DNA of 64,000 nucleotides from Anaerocolumna sp. AGMB13020 (lineage in GTDB: Bacteria > Bacillota > Clostridia > Lachnospirales > Lachnospiraceae). The stretch spans positions 3,558,001-3,622,000 of the forward strand of contig NZ_CP136910.1 of assembly GCF_033100115.1 (NCBI RefSeq). The letters run 5' to 3'. The notes under the pieces are model-generated. The model ran no database searches. It had not been told where the DNA came from and saw only the letters and a program-made list of their open reading frames with translations. A program made the translations under genes and the position numbers. Of this stretch, positions 62,702 through 64,000 are shown piece after piece. Positions within the stretch are counted from its first letter, which is position 1; each line of letters begins with the position of its first letter.

Positions 62702-64000
62702 GTGGAATATCTAATGAAGAATGATTTGATCAAGGAGTTAAATTTATCAACAAGAACATATAACGCGTTGATGAGAACTAATATAACAACAATTGATGAT
62801 CTGCTGAAATTACCTACAGAACAAATATTTTTGATCAAAAACATGGGAGCCAAAAGTATTAAAGAAGTACAAGAAAAAATTGCTGATATTCAAATGATAG
62901 ACGAATTGAATTCTCATGGAATGGAACAAAGAAACCATGTTAAAAGCTTTATAGGTAGTGATGGGATTGTGTATATAGACACTCCTGTTTCAGAATTAGA
63001 ATTATCGAAAAGGTCTAATAATTGTCTGGAGAAGAATGGTATTCAGTATTATTCACAACTTGTTGGGAAAAAGGAAGAAGAGCTCTTTGAGATAGATAAA
63101 ATGGGTGCAAAATCCGTTTATGAGATTCTTGACAAAATAAGTACATATAAACTTGTACCTGCTGGTAAAGACTCTATTGATGAAACAGAGGAAGATCGGT
63201 TTTGCAGAAAATTATTGCAGGAAATCTTATGTAAACTTGTTATTAATACAAATCAGGTATATCCACTCTTGCAGAAATTAGTTATAGATATATTGGAAAA
63301 AGAAAAATGCATTTTAAATGATGAAATATTTCAATTTCTCACACCGTGTCTATATGAGCAAAGTACCATTACAGAAGCAATAATAGGATTGGTTATCAAA
63401 ACACTTGAATTAAGTCAAAGTGGTGTAGATGAAGCGAAGTTGATAGAGCTGCTTCCAATGTGTTTGACGGATAAGAGATTATTTCATGAATTGTTGATAC
63501 AAATGGTAGAGCAAAGATATATTTTTATCAATGATGAACAACTATATGAGCGAAGATATCCTACAATAATGGAGTATATTTCAAAATTAGATAATGAGAG
63601 AGCGTCTCAAATTTTGGAGTTAAGACTTGGGGGAAAAACGTTAGAAGAAGTTGGAAAAGAATTTGGTATCACAAGGGAACGTATTAGACAGATAGAGTCC
63701 AAGTATATAAAAAAATCTCCGCAACTAATGGAAGATAGATATTCTTATGTTTTTGAAATGTACGATATTTCAAAAAAAGATTTTTTGTTGGGTTTTCGTG
63801 AGAAAGAGGAAGCATATAATTATTTGATTGTAGCATATGAAAAAGGAATAAAGAACATAGAATATATGCTTGAGGATGATAACCTCAGCAATCAATACAA
63901 AATATGTGCTGAACGTATTATTTATAAAAATTACGTGATATTAAATGGTGAAAGAGTATTGCGTTCACGGCCTGAACTTAGTGAGTATATCTTACGTACA
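62702..64000 (+). CDS. Partial gene: two RNA polymerase alpha-CTD-like domains plus a sigma region 4-like HTH
   Basis: This frame is open for 433 codons and runs off the window. It starts at GTG 62702 with ggaggg 8 nt upstream. Residues about 8-62 (LNLSTRTYNALMRTNITTIDDLLKLP, then IFLIKNMGAKSIKEVQEKI) match the alpha-CTD helix-hairpin-helix fold. Residues about 95-150 repeat it (LELSKRSNNCLEKNGIQYYSQLV, IDKMGAKSVYEI). Residues about 298-336 (ASQILELRLGGKTLEEVGKEFGITRERIRQIESKYIKK) match sigma-70 region 4. The central and C-terminal parts are unassigned. It may bind promoter DNA or RNA polymerase. Base composition is AT-rich, and the context is a guaA-linked accessory segment. Confidence 0.75.
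   Translation, partial: MEYLMKNDLIKELNLSTRTYNALMRTNITTIDDLLKLPTEQIFLIKNMGAKSIKEVQEKIADIQMIDELNSHGMEQRNHVKSFIGSDGIVYIDTPVSELELSKRSNNCLEKNGIQYYSQLVGKKEEELFEIDKMGAKSVYEILDKISTYKLVPAGKDSIDETEEDRFCRKLLQEILCKLVINTNQVYPLLQKLVIDILEKEKCILNDEIFQFLTPCLYEQSTITEAIIGLVIKTLELSQSGVDEAKLIELLPMCLTDKRLFHELLIQMVEQRYIFINDEQLYERRYPTIMEYISKLDNERASQILELRLGGKTLEEVGKEFGITRERIRQIESKYIKKSPQLMEDRYSYVFEMYDISKKDFLLGFREKEEAYNYLIVAYEKGIKNIEYMLEDDNLSNQYKICAERIIYKNYVILNGERVLRSRPELSEYILRT

Overview
The window looks like chromosomal DNA of a low-GC, anaerobic, spore-former-type Firmicute, most likely a Lachnospiraceae relative (Lachnoclostridium/Anaerocolumna-like). This is inference from gene content: purine-rich ribosome binding sites, three T-box leaders, the gene run msmX-PucR regulator-ftsEX-M23-ctpA-uvrBA, a DUF5704-type secreted protein, and Firmicute LexA boxes. 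I saw no rRNA, tRNA, complete insertion sequence or CRISPR array.

Layout. 0.3-10.7 kb: membrane and small-molecule enzyme genes (TauE/SafE permease, DUF2798 protein, HxlR regulator with divergent flavin reductase, acyltransferase, MFS efflux pump, NUDIX, HAD, cysteine-cluster protein, UDP-sugar pyrophosphorylase, Mor-like and DUF1062 proteins). 10.7-15.8 kb: a FadR-type regulator divergent from hypB, a 925-residue iron-sulfur flavoprotein and hypA. 16-25 kb: Lsa-like ABC-F ribosome-protection gene, DNA polymerase IV, trmO, a phosphatase, an acetyltransferase, a 206-bp hairpin element, and a valine T-box ahead of ilvB and ilvN. 25.6-37 kb: a frameshifted XRE-family gene, lysine T-box plus minisatellite plus lysS, a small orphan gene, methyltransferase, acetyltransferases, a PocR-MCP protein, an SDR enzyme, and glycine T-box plus glyS. 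38-43 kb: two linked secreted proteins after an AT-rich kilobase. 43-60.4 kb: housekeeping genes (YitT, MsmX, PucR-type regulator, FtsE, FtsX, M23 activator, CtpA, UvrB, UvrA, HD nucleotidase, GuaA). 60.4-64 kb: an AT-rich accessory segment beginning at the 3' end of guaA, with an EVE/PUA-like protein, small HTH proteins, a gene fragment, and a large protein that joins two RNA polymerase alpha-CTD-like domains to a sigma region 4-like helix-turn-helix and runs off the window.

The recurring theme is RNA-level control. Besides the T-boxes, five genes (DUF2798, MFS efflux, Mor-like, DUF1062, ABC-F) are preceded by very short open reading frames next to hairpins. The ABC-F leader is the most elaborate: two 13-residue leader peptides, one ending in Lys-Leu-Arg and one containing Arg-Leu-Arg, with a nested intrinsic terminator between them. 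This arrangement is typical of antibiotic-sensing ribosome attenuation. A second theme is short tandem repeats placed at or just after stop codons. The strongest candidates for something new are the ABC-F double leader, the alpha-CTD/sigma-4 fusion in the guaA-linked island, and the paired FadR-type operators linking the regulator to the hypB-flavoprotein-hypA operon.
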